NCBI GenBank assembly: GCA_020466095.1
Contig: CM035808.1
Location: forward strand, 56,567,152-56,631,151
Source: Chlorops oryzae
Lineage: Eukaryota; Arthropoda; Insecta; Diptera; Chloropidae
Reading direction: 5' to 3'
Length of the DNA stretch: 64,000 nucleotides
Shown here in pieces: positions 1 to 10,754 of the stretch. Made by a program: the position numbers and the translations under genes. The notes below the pieces were generated by a model. The model searched no databases and was not told the DNA's origin. It worked only from the letters and a program-made list of their open reading frames with translations. Within the stretch, counting starts at the first letter, position 1; every line of letters begins with the position of its first letter.

Positions 1-919
1 GTCAAGTTTGCTCTCATAAAACTTATTTTTAGCAGTTTTGATTAATAGGTTAGCACTGTTCCGACTGATTCGGTACGCTTGCCAATTCGAGTTGGTTTGG
101 TTTCGCCTCCATTTGTTGTACAATCTACCACAGTTCCTTATAGCCTGAAGAACTTCTTCCGTGAGCCAGGGTTGATTGTATTTTTGTATTTTGACTTTTT
201 TTATTGGGACATATTTTTTAAATAGGTAATTTATTGGGGGTTAAAGATAATTTATTTTATCGTCAATATTTCCAAAAAACCAGCAACTATTGAATGTCAA
301 CAGTGAGGCTTCTTGACAAAAAACGTTAATATTTATGGTTTTAAAATCGCGGAAAGTAATAAGAGTGTCAGTTCGAGAACTATTAAACTTGATGTCGTAC
401 ACAAGGTCAAGCAAGTCATGATCAGATATGCCCGAAAGAGAAAATTGTTCATGATGAACTGTTTGGGATTCATTTACAGTTGCGACTATATCTATTATGC
501 TAGGCTTTGAGTTACAGCTATATCTTGTAGGAAATTCATTAACAATTTCCAGTCCAACACTATTTACACGCACAAAATTTATCAAAAAAAATGTTGTAAG
601 CTATTTGTCTTTGACGGATTGTAAACACACACAACAAGGCATTTTTGAGACTTATCTGAGATTTCAACAAACAAATATTCTACAAACAAATATTCTACAG
701 GATCATTGATATCCGACTCGTGAATCATCTAACTTTTAAGATGTTTATCACCATACGCTGCAACGCCACCTCCTCTCGTTCCCATTTTCTTATCATTTCA
801 CATTGTAGCTACCAAGCTTGTAATTAAAGTCACTTACACCCAGTTGAAACCAGCTTTCAGCCACACAAACAATATCTATATTCGACTCTGACAATGTTTA
901 GTTGAGATAATCACGCTTA
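1..919 (-). mobile_element. CR1-like non-LTR retrotransposon, endonuclease region (copy A)
   Basis: This is the endonuclease part of a LINE read on the minus strand. The open frame at 241-585 carries the C-terminal endonuclease motif SDHDLLDL, preceded by IDIVATVNES. The upstream part (586-919) encodes the N-terminal half, with an ESWF motif and a Gly-rich GTRGGG loop visible in the better-preserved copy at 49067-49267. In copy A a 5-base deletion near 808 and a changed base near 590 break the frame. The reverse transcriptase part lies outside the window on the left but is seen in copy B (46424-48352). The element resumes at 2582 after the Tc1-like insertion. The CR1-like assignment is inferred from the style of the endonuclease and the PHD-like upstream ORF; the clade is not certain. 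Confidence 0.75.
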
Positions 920-921
920 TA

Positions 922-2579
922 CACTCCCTTTCAATGATTTAGACGCACCCTTACCTTGCAAACTAATTCCAATATATCTTCATTTATTCAAGTGAATTAA
1001 AAATAAAGAGTATGCAAATGTCTTCTTTATTTAATACTTCCACACATAAAATACCAAAGCAAAATTTAAAACGAAAAACAAACAATTTTTTCTTACTTCA
1101 TATGAAGGCACTTGAAAAAAAACAACATATTTTTGCATTTCAATAGAATAGACGCAGTATCAAAAAACTTAAAATTTCTTAAAAAGACATTATTTTTTTT
1201 ACATTGGTTTTAAATAAGATGAGTACAACTAAAAAATCGTGTTTTAGTAGTGTGTACTTCCTCCATTTTTGTTAATTACCTCAAAAAGTCTGTCTTTTAA
1301 AGAAGAATATAAGGATTGGAGGTAATCCAAAGAAATGTCGCTCCATGCGGATTTAATTGCTGAAATTAGGGACTCCTTATCATCATATTGTTTTCCTCCT
1401 TCATAAATTTTTCGTGGTAGCCAGCCCCAAACGTTTTCAATAATATTCAGATCCGGAGAATATGGTGGCCAAGACAATATTTCAACATTTTGACTTGAAA
1501 TGTATGACTTTACGATTCGCGCGTTATGAATGGGAGCATTGTCTTGTTGGAAAATCCAAGGCAAAGGACCAAAGAGGTTATTTAGCTTAGGAAATACCGA
1601 TTCAAGCAAAGATTTGAATCGAGTTCCATTCATGGTTTGCTCGACAAAAGTCAATTCGATTGTCCCATAAAATGTTATCGCTCCCCATATCATAACACCA
1701 CCCTCTCGGCTGTGGTGACGGCTTCGAAAAATTTCTTCCTTTCTTAGATAATGAAAATAATACGCGTATCCATCCGGTCCATCCAAGTTGAAGCGTTTTT
1801 CGTCAGTAAACACGACCAATCGCCAATCATTCGAGCGGGTGTCATTTTGTACATTCCAGGTCATGTACTTCTTCGCAAATTGAAGGCGTTTTTGCTTTCG
1901 ATCAGCAGTCAGCGGTGGCTTAGATTTTATTTTGAGACGTTTTAGGTGTTTGGCTTTAAAAATCACTCGATGAATGGTAGTAATACTCGCGTTTACACCT
2001 GCTGCTTCCTTTATTTTGGGTAGCGATTTTGTCGAGTTTGAAGCGATTTTCAAAATTTTGCGTTCTTCCCGAGAACTCAAAGCTTTTTTCCGACCTTTGT
2101 AATTGCTCCCATATGAGTTTGGATCTTTCAAATAGCGGTCGACAGTTCTGGAGCTCCGATTTATTTTTTGTGCTATCTTTCTATTAGATAATCCTTCAGA
2201 ATTATAAAAGTCAATTTTTTCGCGTTCTAAAAGAGTTAATATCGCAGACCTTCCCATATTTAGGATTAATTTAATCAGAAGTTGGATAATCTTTAAATTA
2301 TCGTTTTAAAAAATCAAAACTTTTTCCACACTCAGTAAAACAACGTGCTGCGTCTAATTCAATGAAATACTGAAAGCACGCGCAAAATGATGGTTTATTC
2401 CAAAAATTGGAAAAACACCGTTATGCACTTTCTGAAAAAAAAATTTACGGTTGATATTTTTAGGACAATGTTCAAATTCTTTTTGGCAACACTTCCTTAG
2501 TACTTTTTTCAAGTTGCCTTTTAGTAATAACGTTTTGCTTTGAACATAATATTGTGCGTCTAACCAGTGAAAGGGAGTG
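922..2579 (-). mobile_element. Tc1/Tc3-like DNA transposon with paired repeats in each end (copy A)
   Basis: This is a 1,658-bp element flanked by TA. Its outer ends are CACTCCCTTTCAATGATT (left) and the inverted CACTCCCTTTCACTGGTT (right). About 220 bases inside each end the TTTCAAT..AGACGCA core recurs: outer sites at 922-948 and 2552-2579, inner sites at 1142-1160 and 2345-2368. This matches the IR/DR layout of Tc1-like elements, in which two transposase-binding sites lie in each inverted repeat. The boundaries are confirmed by the host LINE: removing the element joins the endonuclease reading frame smoothly from 2582 to 919. It encodes one intact transposase. Confidence 0.85.
1244..2257 (-). 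CDS. Tc1/mariner-superfamily (Tc3-like) DD34E transposase, intact
   Basis: This is a 337-residue transposase, full length for the Tc1 family, with no internal stop. Residues 1-50 form a first helix-turn-helix (NRKIAQKINRSSRTVDRYL), followed by a GRKK basic patch near residue 55 and a second helix-turn-helix at about 62-110. The catalytic triad is D152 (FTDEKRF), D239 (QQDNAPIH) and E274 (NIIENVW), with exactly 34 residues between D239 and E274, so it is DD34E. The PPYSPDLN block and WGWL are typical of Tc1/Tc3. The N-terminal region, including YLKDPNSYG, resembles nematode Tc3 more than mariner. The start is the first Met of the frame, followed by GRSAILT, a usual Tc3-like start. All catalytic residues are present, so it could be active. 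The copy at 49.6-50.4 kb is broken by frameshifts. Confidence 0.9.
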   Translation of the reverse strand: MGRSAILTLLEREKIDFYNSEGLSNRKIAQKINRSSRTVDRYLKDPNSYGSNYKGRKKALSSREERKILKIASNSTKSLPKIKEAAGVNASITTIHRVIFKAKHLKRLKIKSKPPLTADRKQKRLQFAKKYMTWNVQNDTRSNDWRLVVFTDEKRFNLDGPDGYAYYFHYLRKEEIFRSRHHSREGGVMIWGAITFYGTIELTFVEQTMNGTRFKSLLESVFPKLNNLFGPLPWIFQQDNAPIHNARIVKSYISSQNVEILSWPPYSPDLNIIENVWGWLPRKIYEGGKQYDDKESLISAIKSAWSDISLDYLQSLYSSLKDRLFEVINKNGGSTHY

Positions 2580-2581
2580 TA

Positions 2582-2744
2582 AGAAATAAGACTTCGAGCT
2601 TTTATAAAACAAATTTGAAAACCACAATGCAATGTACTACATTTACTCAACAGTGACTTAAGACAGCTTTTGTTAGTATTGAGACTCGCATTACAATTAA
2701 TCATTAAAAATTGAAAATATAGCACTTTTAAACTGGCTGATATA
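2582..2744 (-). mobile_element. LINE endonuclease N-terminus, displaced segment (copy A)
   Basis: On the minus strand this segment encodes the start of the LINE endonuclease (FQICFIKARSLIS). It joins directly to YKRDYLNYTLSESN on the far side of the Tc1-like element. The FxxxNARSL-type start is typical of LINE endonucleases. It is bounded on the left by the TA of the Tc1-like element and on the right by the TA of the mariner insertion. Confidence 0.7.
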
Positions 2745-3968
2745 ACAGGTTGGCTGATAAGTCCCCGGTCTAACAAAGAAAAACACATTTTTTTGTCAAA
2801 ATTCGTTTTTATTATTCAACATAGTTCCCTTCAAGAGCGATACAACGATTATAACGACCTTTCAATTTTTTATACCATTTTGGTAGTACTCCTTCGGTTT
2901 TGCCTCAAAATAGGCCTCAGTTTCGGCGATCACCTCTTCATTGCAGCCAAATTTTTTCCCTGCGAGCATCCTTTTGAGGTCTGAGAACAAGAAAAAGTCG
3001 CTGGGGGTCAGATCTGGAGAATACGGTGGGTGGGGAAGCAATTCGAACAACACTTTTTTCTTCTTCATATGGGACCGTTTTACCGCGATTTCGACCTTCA
3101 AACGCTCCAATAACGACACATAATTGTCACTGTTGATGGTTTTTCCCTTCTCAAGATAATCAATAAAAAGTATTCCATGCCCATCCCAAAAAACAGAGGC
3201 CATTACTTTGCCAGCGGACTTTTGAGTCTTTCCACGCTTCGGGGACGGTTCACCGATCGCTGTCCACTCAGCCGACTGTCGATTGGACTCACGAGTGTAG
3301 TGATAGAGCCATGTTTCATCCATTGTCACATATCGACGCAAAAACTCGGGTGTATTGCGAGTTAACAGCTGCAAACACCGCTCAGAATCATCAACACGTT
3401 GTTGTTTTTGGTCAAATGTGAGCTCGCTCGGCACCCATTTTGCACAGAGCTTTTTCATGTCCAAATATTGATGAATGATATGACCAACACGTTCCTTTGA
3501 TATCTTTAGGGCTCTGCTATCTCGATCAACTTCATTTTACGGCCATTCAAAATCATTTTGTGAATTTTTTTGATGTTTTCGTCGGTAACCACCTCTTTCT
3601 GGCGTCCACTGCGTTCGCCGTCCTCCGTTCTCATTTCACCACGCTTGAATTTTGCATACCAATCAATTATTGTTGATTTTCCTGGGGCAGAGTCCGGAAA
3701 CTCATTATCAAGCCAAGTTTTTGCTTCCACTGTATTTTTTCCCTTCAGAAAACAGTATTTTATCAAAACACGAAATTCCTTTTTTCCATTTTTTTCACAA
3801 TAACAAAAGTTGCTTCACAAAAGACGCTCTATCTCACAAACTAATTGACTTACAGACGTCAAATTTTGACACGAATCATTTGAAGGTTGCCACTATATAA
3901 AAATAATATGCATTTAATACTAGCGACCCCATCTATGTGTCAGACCGGGGACTTATCAGCCAACCTGT
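2745..3968 (-). mobile_element. mariner element, irritans subfamily (Himar1-like)
   Basis: This is a 1,224-bp element flanked by TA (2743-2744 and 3969-3970). The terminal inverted repeats are 27 bp and perfect (2745-2771 and 3942-3968), starting ACAGGTTGGCTGATAAGT. They differ from the known Himar1 end at about one position. It is inserted in the LINE. In copy B only the rightmost tip of this end is visible (about 50603-50613), next to a deletion, so B probably also once carried the mariner. Confidence 0.93.
2812..3789 (-). pseudogene. mariner transposase, inactivated
   Basis: This is a relic of a mariner (irritans subfamily) transposase of about 348 residues. The N-terminal helix-turn-helix part is at 3506-3766 and the catalytic part at 2862-3464. 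The first catalytic Asp is present (VTMDETWLYHY) and so is the third (PPYSPDLTPSDFFLF). The segment between VLF and ELLPHPP, which in the family holds QDNAPCH with the second catalytic Asp, is missing, an in-frame loss of about 22 residues at about 3030-3035. There are also single-base frameshifts in an A run just after the start (about 3780), at about 3505 (EIAE then a stop) and at about 2862 (IKN then a stop). Transposition activity is therefore excluded. The start is the ATG at 3787-3789. Confidence 0.9.
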
Positions 3969-3970
3969 TA

Positions 3971-4316
3971 ATTACAGAGTAAAAAACAAAAACATAGAAA
4001 TTAAAAATAAAGAAAATATAAAATAAAATACTAAGCAAAGCCGCAACATAGATAAAATATAATCCTACATACATTTAAGATTTAGATTTTGAAACTCAGT
4101 TCGCAGATTTCATGCCAAGGCTGTTAAGTCATTTTTGAGACAAATATTGCATTTGAAAATGATGTTATGATTTGTTTTGAGAATACTGAGAACATTTTCA
4201 TTTATTCCCACACACGAACTATGACAGTCAGAATAGCAATTATTGCATTTTAAATCACATTCGTCACGTTGACAGAGAATGCACAGCGAATACCTAATGC
4301 TACCGTTCCCAAGCAC
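3971..4316 (-). mobile_element. LINE 5' part with PHD-like zinc-finger ORF (copy A)
   Basis: The minus-strand frame 4110-4316 encodes 68 residues with a C2HC-type cysteine pattern: CILCQ, CDLKCNNC, CHSSC and CNIC. PHD-like fingers of this kind open the first ORF of several CR1-like LINEs, which fits its place upstream of the endonuclease. The ORF ends early, and 3971-4109 is AT-rich with no frame, so most of ORF1 is missing. Copy B at 50664-50927 is near identical. A host zinc-finger exon is less likely given the element context. Confidence 0.55.
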
Positions 4317-6055
4317 GGTAAGAAGGTGACATACAAATCTAAAGGTTTTTTCTCACTAAATGTTGTTTAGGTATAGTGGAATAATTGTGAAAAAGAATTG
4401 TTGCGCAACGAACACTGGGACATATATTTTTGGAAGGTTTTTTATAAAGGAATTATATATGAAAAATTTAGAAAGATGATTCACAGTGCTTGGATTTTCA
4501 GTAGACGCAAGCTTACACTGTAGTCCAAAAGAGTTCGTAGCATGGATTTGAGTGTTCGAATCTGATTGATTTCTTTATTGAACATTTCATACTTTTATAC
4601 TTACAAATTGCTTACAAAGCTAACTTACAATCTTGATAAAATTTTCAATTTCAATTAAAATAAAGAAAATCGATATCAGCTAAAATTCGGAAATTGGGAA
4701 AAGCATAGTAACAGCGTCTCAAATTAAACAACACAAGCACGGCTGAGCCACAAAACGCTCATCAACCAAACGTATGCAGTAGCTTTATTGTCAATTCGGC
4801 AATAATGCATTTGCCCAAACAACTGAAGCTTAAGCGTGTATCAATAGTTCACCACGCGCAGCGATCGGATAAGCGGTCGAAAGCAATGTTTATTTAATCA
4901 TTCGATCAAGAGTCGATGAATGCTTGTATGCCCTTGCACTTGAAATTGTGAGGCCGTCAGCAAAGTGCTTGTCGCTGATTCTTATAACTTTTTTTGCGTG
5001 CCTGCTTGTGCGCGATATGAAGCGTTTGTGCGCTCGTCTGCTCATGCTACAACACATTTGATTTTTTATTTTTTTTTGATTCATTGGGTAACACCAATTT
5101 TCAAAAAGAACCCGCACTTTTTAAACAAAAAAGAATTTTTTCTTTAATTGCAAAAAAAAAATTTAAACAAAACCCATTTAAATGGTGCAAAAATAATGAA
5201 AATCGGGTAAGGAAAAAAAGTCATAGTTGAAATGCAGATGCAGGAAACAAAAGTTAAACACAGCTATAAAATAAGCACATATAAAAACTTTGACTTTGAC
5301 CATGCCTAGAAACCACATTCATATTTTGTCCCAAGCCCTCGATGTTCTTTGTTAACTATAGCATTTCTAACAAAGCTGTATTTAAAAATAATTTTTAACC
5401 TCGCAATTACCTTTTTTTTTTTTTGTCCACTTTCGTTACACTGTGCGTAAAAAAGTAGCAGTATTCGACGGTCAAAACGAAACCATGCTAGTATGAAACT
5501 TAAGAATACAGAAGTAACAATGATGATATATCATCGAACGCTGATGACTATAAAGATGGCCGACTGTAAGAGAGGTCGCAATGTCGTATGTCGTCAATCT
5601 GAAGTGTGAGCAAGGAATTGAGGTAGCAGAAAGCGAGAAGGAGGGAGTCAGTCTCTACGATGGGTTAGCTAAAAAGTCGCGCTAATGCTATTTACTATTT
5701 TAACATTATTGTTTTAAAGTTTACAAAGTAAACGTAAAACTATTTTGAGTTGTTGATTTCAGTTAAGTTGAAAAGCAAGTACTATTACATATTTTGATTT
5801 TATAACAACTTTAAAAAGAATAAACTACATTAGTGCGACTTTAACGCTTACTGATATCCAATTATAACAACTGGTTTTTTAACCGAAGAATTGTTTTCAA
5901 TTGCTGATCATTAAAGTTGGTTAATTAAAAGGGAGTATGATTTTGATTTGATAAAGATGTTTGGAGCAACATATATAAAGACATATTTCTCAAGCTCGAA
6001 GTCCACACTTAACTTAGTTGTTTTGGTTGCTTTCTTACGAACATCAGAAACTTAC
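4317..6055. other. intron sequence of Ucp4A, no gene seen
   Basis: This is AT-rich noncoding DNA between the LINE remnant and Ucp4A exon 3. I see no coding frame with family features, no RNA gene and no clear inverted repeat. It is conserved in copy B (about 50930-52660) with scattered substitutions. It should lie in the intron after exon 3, because the transcript runs right to left and the last exon(s) are not in the window. Confidence 0.6.
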
Positions 6056-6710
6056 CTCCCCTTATCATCCGTTGGTTGATTCATAATTCTTGTTTTAACA
6101 ACATCCGCAGGAGTGCCCATTAAAGCTGCAACAAATCCAGCACATACAGAAGCTAACACGTGTACAGTATGACAATTATCCATATGAAGCTTGTTCATAA
6201 TTGTATGCTTGATAATATCATATGTTGTGAGATCACCTAAGTTTACAAGGGCAGCGCGTTGCATATTTGGGACACTTCCTTTCCAAAGACCTGCGATTCC
6301 ACCGCGTACTATAATATCCTTAAAAGTATGCGCGACTCCTTTAACACGTAGTTTTTCCCCCAACAGTCTCCTCTTTCCTTCCATTTGAATTTTCACTTTA
6401 ACCAGATCAGCGGGTGAGGCCAGCCATTGCGCAACTGAACCTGCAACAACGCCACAAATGGCTGATTTCCACAACGGTAAGGCATCGTCTCTTCCATTTG
6501 GACTGCTTGCCATTTTTTTCCGTAACACATCATAACTGCAAATTCTAACTCCGCTAAGGAAAAAAAAACATTATTTCAAGAATTTTACAAAGCTTTATGT
6601 TCGGACCTGTACACAACGTGTCTGTAAATAGCAGGCGAAATACCTTGCCACAGTTTCAAAGCGCCCTCCTCTCTGATTATCCCATACACGGTGTTTATCA
6701 TACCGCGGTA
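6056..6710 (-). CDS. Ucp4A: mitochondrial uncoupling protein 4 (Ucp4A ortholog), exons 2 and 3 (copy A)
   Basis: This is a host gene: an inner-membrane carrier of the SLC25 family, grouped with uncoupling proteins. Exon 2 is 6607-6710 (acceptor AG at 6711-6712, donor GT at 6605-6606), encoding [10 protein letters not shown] through YRHVVYS. A 53-base intron follows (6554-6606). Exon 3 is 6056-6553, starting [10 protein letters not shown] and ending at a GTAAGT donor. It carries two carrier signatures, SPADLVKVK and [10 protein letters not shown], which open repeats 2 and 3. The phase fits: AG of exon 2 plus C of exon 3 makes the Ser codon. Exon 1 is 34 kb upstream at 41066-41329, and the last exon(s) are off the left edge. 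The protein should have six membrane helices and three repeats. Similarity to Drosophila Ucp4A is recalled, not computed. Confidence 0.92.
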
Positions 6711-7311
6711 CTAAAAAGATATTTATATATGATGTTATTAGAATTGTTATGTTTTTTGGCCCTCCTACGACGCTGTTGGCAAACCGATATAACCAGCCTA
6801 TTTAAAGCTATAGTTAAGACTAGTTAAAAGAACTGAAAGAGAAGAACTAGACCATTGATAGCCCGAAGCACTATAGCCCAGCATGTGTCCATGACACTTT
6901 TCCGATGGAAGCGTACTGCAGCAGGGCACAAAACTCAAGGAAGAGTTTAAGTATAGTAAATATATTAACTTTTATTTTAAAGTCGAAAGCACATTCGCGA
7001 GGAGATTCGTTACCAACAAGGAGAAGGCCGAAATAGCCAAGTATCGAAATGAACAAAAGTTCTTATGTCAATCACTTGTCTATACTTTTAATAATGAAAT
7101 CCTAAACTTTCTTAGTTAAATTTGTAAACCCTTATGTTAAGTGGACTTGTTGGGGTGTAGTTAATAGACTGATTTCAAACCCATATGGTCAAATTCGCGA
7201 GAAAGTAAACCAGAGGATTTTTTTTTAATATTGCGTGACATAGTTTGAAATACGAAAGATTATTGCGTATAGTTTCGGATAATGCCACCATTGTTCCATA
7301 TTCGTGGACAT
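6711..7311. other. start of the large first intron of Ucp4A
   Basis: Noncoding, AT-rich. The pyrimidine tract and acceptor of exon 2 are at 6711-6725. Nothing else is recognised before the hAT element at 7312. Confidence 0.6.
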
Positions 7312-7384
7312 CATAGGCGGATTTAAGGGCTCATGGCGGCCCGGGCCCTCCCCTTGAAGCACCACATTTGATCAAAATAAAGTA

Positions 7385-8339
7385 GAGGAAGGGCGGGTAA
7401 TGTGGTATACCTAATAGTTTTTTGCCGCCAACAACTACAATTTTTATCTGATTAAAATACTGTTGAACTATTGATATAATATGATTGTTAGGCACACACT
7501 ACGTTAACTGTTTAAGCGTTCGGTCTCCTTGTTTTTGACATATTTATCAATATATAAAAAAACTCGAATATCGGCAATTGCAAAATTTGGAGGGTAATGT
7601 GGTACACCAGGTCTGGTAATGTGGTATAGTATACCACAACACCTGTAAATAATTTTTTTTTTTTTTTCTAATACATAAGTTGTGGTTTATGTTTTATTTA
7701 TTTATTTATGTTTTTAGAAAGATAAAACATTATTTGCAAGAATTGCAAATGGCACTGCGATTTGGAATACATTTTTTATGAGCCCAAACGAGCTTGCATT
7801 GCAGACATGTGACCCATGCTATAATAACTGCATCGTCCCCATAGGCTTTATCGCCATAATTACACACAGCTTCTTTTTTTGGTGGAAAATCCGAAAATTC
7901 CTCACCTGTTGTGTCATTTAATATTATGTTTTCGCCACTATCGGTAGCCTATACCACAATACCCGCACTCGTGTTGATTCAAAGAAATACTGATTTTCAG
8001 AAAGTATTAATTTTTTTTTAAACTACGATTTATACCCTGCTTTAAGAAAACAGTTTCTTGTTACATAAATGTAAGCTTCATGAAGTTTTAAAAAATTTTT
8101 TAAATTAAAAAAATTCAGTTTTTAGTTGAGCTCATAAAAACACGAACACACTTCCACGCAGTTTCTTCCCAACTGATTTATAGCATGACTTGCAAAATAT
8201 AAAAAAACTGTCTTGCTTTTCATAGTTCTATTAAAACCTGAAGCTATTAAGCGTAGTTCCGTTAACCATGTGTGTTTAGTTAAAGAGAAAAGCTACTATA
8301 CCACATTACCCGCCTATACCACATTACCCGCCCTTACTC
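7385..8339 (-). mobile_element. pogo-like element, internally deleted, only in copy A
   Basis: This is a 955-bp insert flanked by TA (7383-7384 and 8340-8341). The 25-bp inverted repeats differ at one base and start GAGGAAGGGCGGGTAATG (left) and GAGTAAGGGCGGGTAATG (right, inverted). The motif GGTAATGTGGTATA recurs inside: near 7396, 7592 and 7616 in direct orientation, and inverted near 7951, 8296 and 8314. Copy B has an empty TA site here (near 56418). The C-terminal piece of a transposase is inside at 7730-7946. TA duplication plus that C-terminus points to pogo within Tc1/mariner. Confidence 0.75.
7730..7946 (-). pseudogene. C-terminal zinc-finger end of a pogo/DDE_1 transposase
   Basis: About 72 codons are open on the minus strand from about 7946 down to a stop at 7730-7732. 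The end has the pattern CNYG, WVTCLQC, WAHKKC and ICNSCK. This PHD-like C-terminal finger (W..C..C..W.H..C and a final C..C) is common at the end of insect pogo/jerky-type transposases. The DDE core is absent, and the coding end abuts a copy of the subterminal motif at about 7951, so an internal deletion probably joined two such motifs. Confidence 0.6.
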
Positions 8340-10506
8340 TACTTCTTTTTATAAAAATCAGGAAAAAATTCTTTTTTGAATATTTTTATAATTTGTAATC
8401 GACCTCATGTAAATATTTTATATATTTTTTTCATATCTGGCTCCATGTCATTCGAAGTTGTTTGAGCAACAGGCATATCTGATTAGAAATGCAAAACCTC
8501 GTATGAAACTTAAGAAATGTTGAAAAAATAAACCAGGGTCCGTAACGATTAGCACGTTTATCAAACAATAAAAAAGCTTCTTAAATAACTTTAACCATGT
8601 CTTATATAATTTGGTGTACTGAAAATTGGGAAAATATTGAAAAAATTCCATCACATGAGAGTTTGCAGAAAATCGCGAATTTGTTTTTTATACCATTAAT
8701 TTTTTGTAACACAGTTTTCTCAAATATGCTAAGACCTGTTTTAAAATTTTAAAAAGTTTTGTATACAAAAAACACCAGACTATAAAGCTACATCAAAAAT
8801 TCCATATACTTTTATAAGTTAATGGTGCAAAATGTTGTTCAAAGTAAAAAAAAAAAAAAAGGAAGAAAATGTCATATTTTTTTTAGTTTAAATGAACATA
8901 TCGCAGCCATTATTGTCGCATTTTTAAAACAGACATATGAAATTACAGGGCAGCAAATTCTGTGCAGATATGTACGTCTAATCTGGCCCTTGCCACCTCA
9001 ATCGCAACGAAGGTGTAAGATGAAAGGGATTTTCTAAAACCACTCAATTTGGAGATTTGTATATAAAACATCGAACAAGTTTGAACTAAATACAAGAGAA
9101 GTGTTTTATGGCAATATATTGGTTTGAAATCGATCAAAGAAGCTATTTGCAATTTTTGAAAAACCAAAAATGTCTTCTACTACAGTCGAACCTGCCAATA
9201 TCAAAACAAACATACATAAATAACTAATTTTTCAGTTCCTTAAAACTTCGGTTTTCCTACTCGGTTTTGTCAACCGGTTTACAACCGGAAAGAAAAAACC
9301 GATAATCCTAAAAATGTTTTTTTTTTAAGTGGCCCATCCCTTAATCATACACATGTCAAAGCAAATGCCTAATTCGAACTCTATGTCGAAATCACGAAAA
9401 CAGCTGATCTCAAAAGCAAAAGCTTACGGGTCGCCAGTGCTGTCGTTTTTGTATCTTGTAAAGTGTCAAATTTTTATATAAATAGTAGATAATTCCAGAT
9501 AAAAGTAGTTTCTTGGGAAAAGGTAGTTAACAATTTTATTTTGAAATTATTCATCGCTATTTTGAAACATACTTGTTTTTTGCTCAAGACAAGCTTTTTT
9601 CATATAAGATTGCGGAAAAAGATACATACGTACTGATTAAAAAGATTGCACAGGGCTGCCGGGAACACTTTTTTCTTGGTGTCAAAAATCTTACAATTAG
9701 ACTTATTTATGTAAAACATGTGTTGAAATAGTAGTACGTGAGTGAAAAGAGTAGTGCGTTTGTGCGGCGACAAAAAAGGAGTAAAAACTACTATAGCAGC
9801 ATTTCGACAGCACTGCGGAACGCATTTGGCAGTCTGTTTTTCTTTCAATCACGATCGCGTTCTTAATTGCTCGCTTTAGAAGTGGAAGTTCATAATTATA
9901 AACTGATATTGTAAACGCTTAATAATGAAGAGATCGAGTGTCGACATCAGATTCGATTACTTTCAGTTTTAATACAATAATAGTAAAGTTAATATACATA
10001 TGTATGTAATTGATGAACTAAACATTTTTTGGGGTATTGATCAGTTCTTAAATCCGCCCTTGGTGGACATTGCTCAAAAATTTTCCAAAATCACTTAAAA
10101 TGTTGAAAATATGGAGTGACGGGCCGTCATCTCAGTTCAAAAACAAATTCATTCCTGTTTTAATTCTTCACTTTGAAAATATGGTATATTAGGAATTTAA
10201 ATTATTTGAACTACTTTGCAACAGCTCACGGTAAAGGCTGCGTAGATGGGAAAGGTGTTTTAATTTAGTTTTTAAGTGCCTGTTGAAATGATTTTTGCTC
10301 ATTACTTATTTTTCAATTTGTTCATGTAGCGTGGCAGTGATTTTTATGTAGCGTGTCAGTGCTTGAATTTTGGCCTAAGCCATTTTTCGATCCCAGTATG
10401 GCCTTTTAATTTTTATATATGTTAGCTATATTTGGTTCTGCCCAGCAACGTATTGGTATGACTGGATACGAGTAGCTAGAAATACAAGTAACAAGTTGAT
10501 TGTGTT

Positions 10507-10729
10507 TGTTAACGCAAGGAATTAAACGGTATTTTGGAATTTACGACTTTGTAGACTTTATTTAGATTTTTGCACTGGCGTTAATAAACAGCGCGAGAGA
10601 GAAAATTATTCTAATTACACAGTTGAAAAATAGAAAATTTTTAGTTGATTGGCAGAAGGCTATTAAACAATGTTGAATTTGAAATGATATGTTTATGTTA
10701 ATATATTAATATTATAATTTTTGGCTGCA
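10507..10729 (-). repeat. BEL/Pao long terminal repeat, 3' copy (copy A)
   Basis: For the minus-strand element this 223-bp LTR starts TGCAGCC at 10729 and ends GTTAACA at 10507, so it has TG..CA ends. Just upstream (10731-10745) lies a purine-rich tract on the minus strand (GGTGGAGAGGATAT), the expected primer for plus-strand synthesis. Compared with the copy-B LTR (58658-58970, 313 bp), about 85 bases are deleted near 10620. Confidence 0.75.
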
Positions 10730-10754
10730 ATATCCTCTCCACCGTAAGAGAAGG

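Larger units (their letters stand above)
7312..10062. mobile_element. non-autonomous hAT element with 8-bp target duplication (copy A)
   Basis: The ends CATAGGCGGATTTAAGGG (7312-7329) and CAAGGGCGGATTTAAGAA (read inverted from 10062) are imperfect inverted repeats. They are flanked by a perfect 8-bp duplication GTGGACAT at 7304-7311 and 10063-10070, the hAT hallmark. No transposase frame is recognisable inside, so it is a non-autonomous or decayed member. It hosts the nested pogo-like element at 7385-8339. Copy B of the same insertion (53913-58060) has the same duplication and hosts a different nested element. The GGCGGATTTA end recurs at about 32930-32948. Confidence 0.85.

Noticed and set aside
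2354..2788. A 144-codon frame as a separate gene
   Set aside because: It runs from mariner tip sequence through the LINE endonuclease start into the Tc1-like right end, so it is a composite.
6191..6388. Plus-strand frames opposite Ucp4A exon 3 (also at 52796-52993)
   Set aside because: They are antisense shadows of a strongly conserved exon and have no features of their own.
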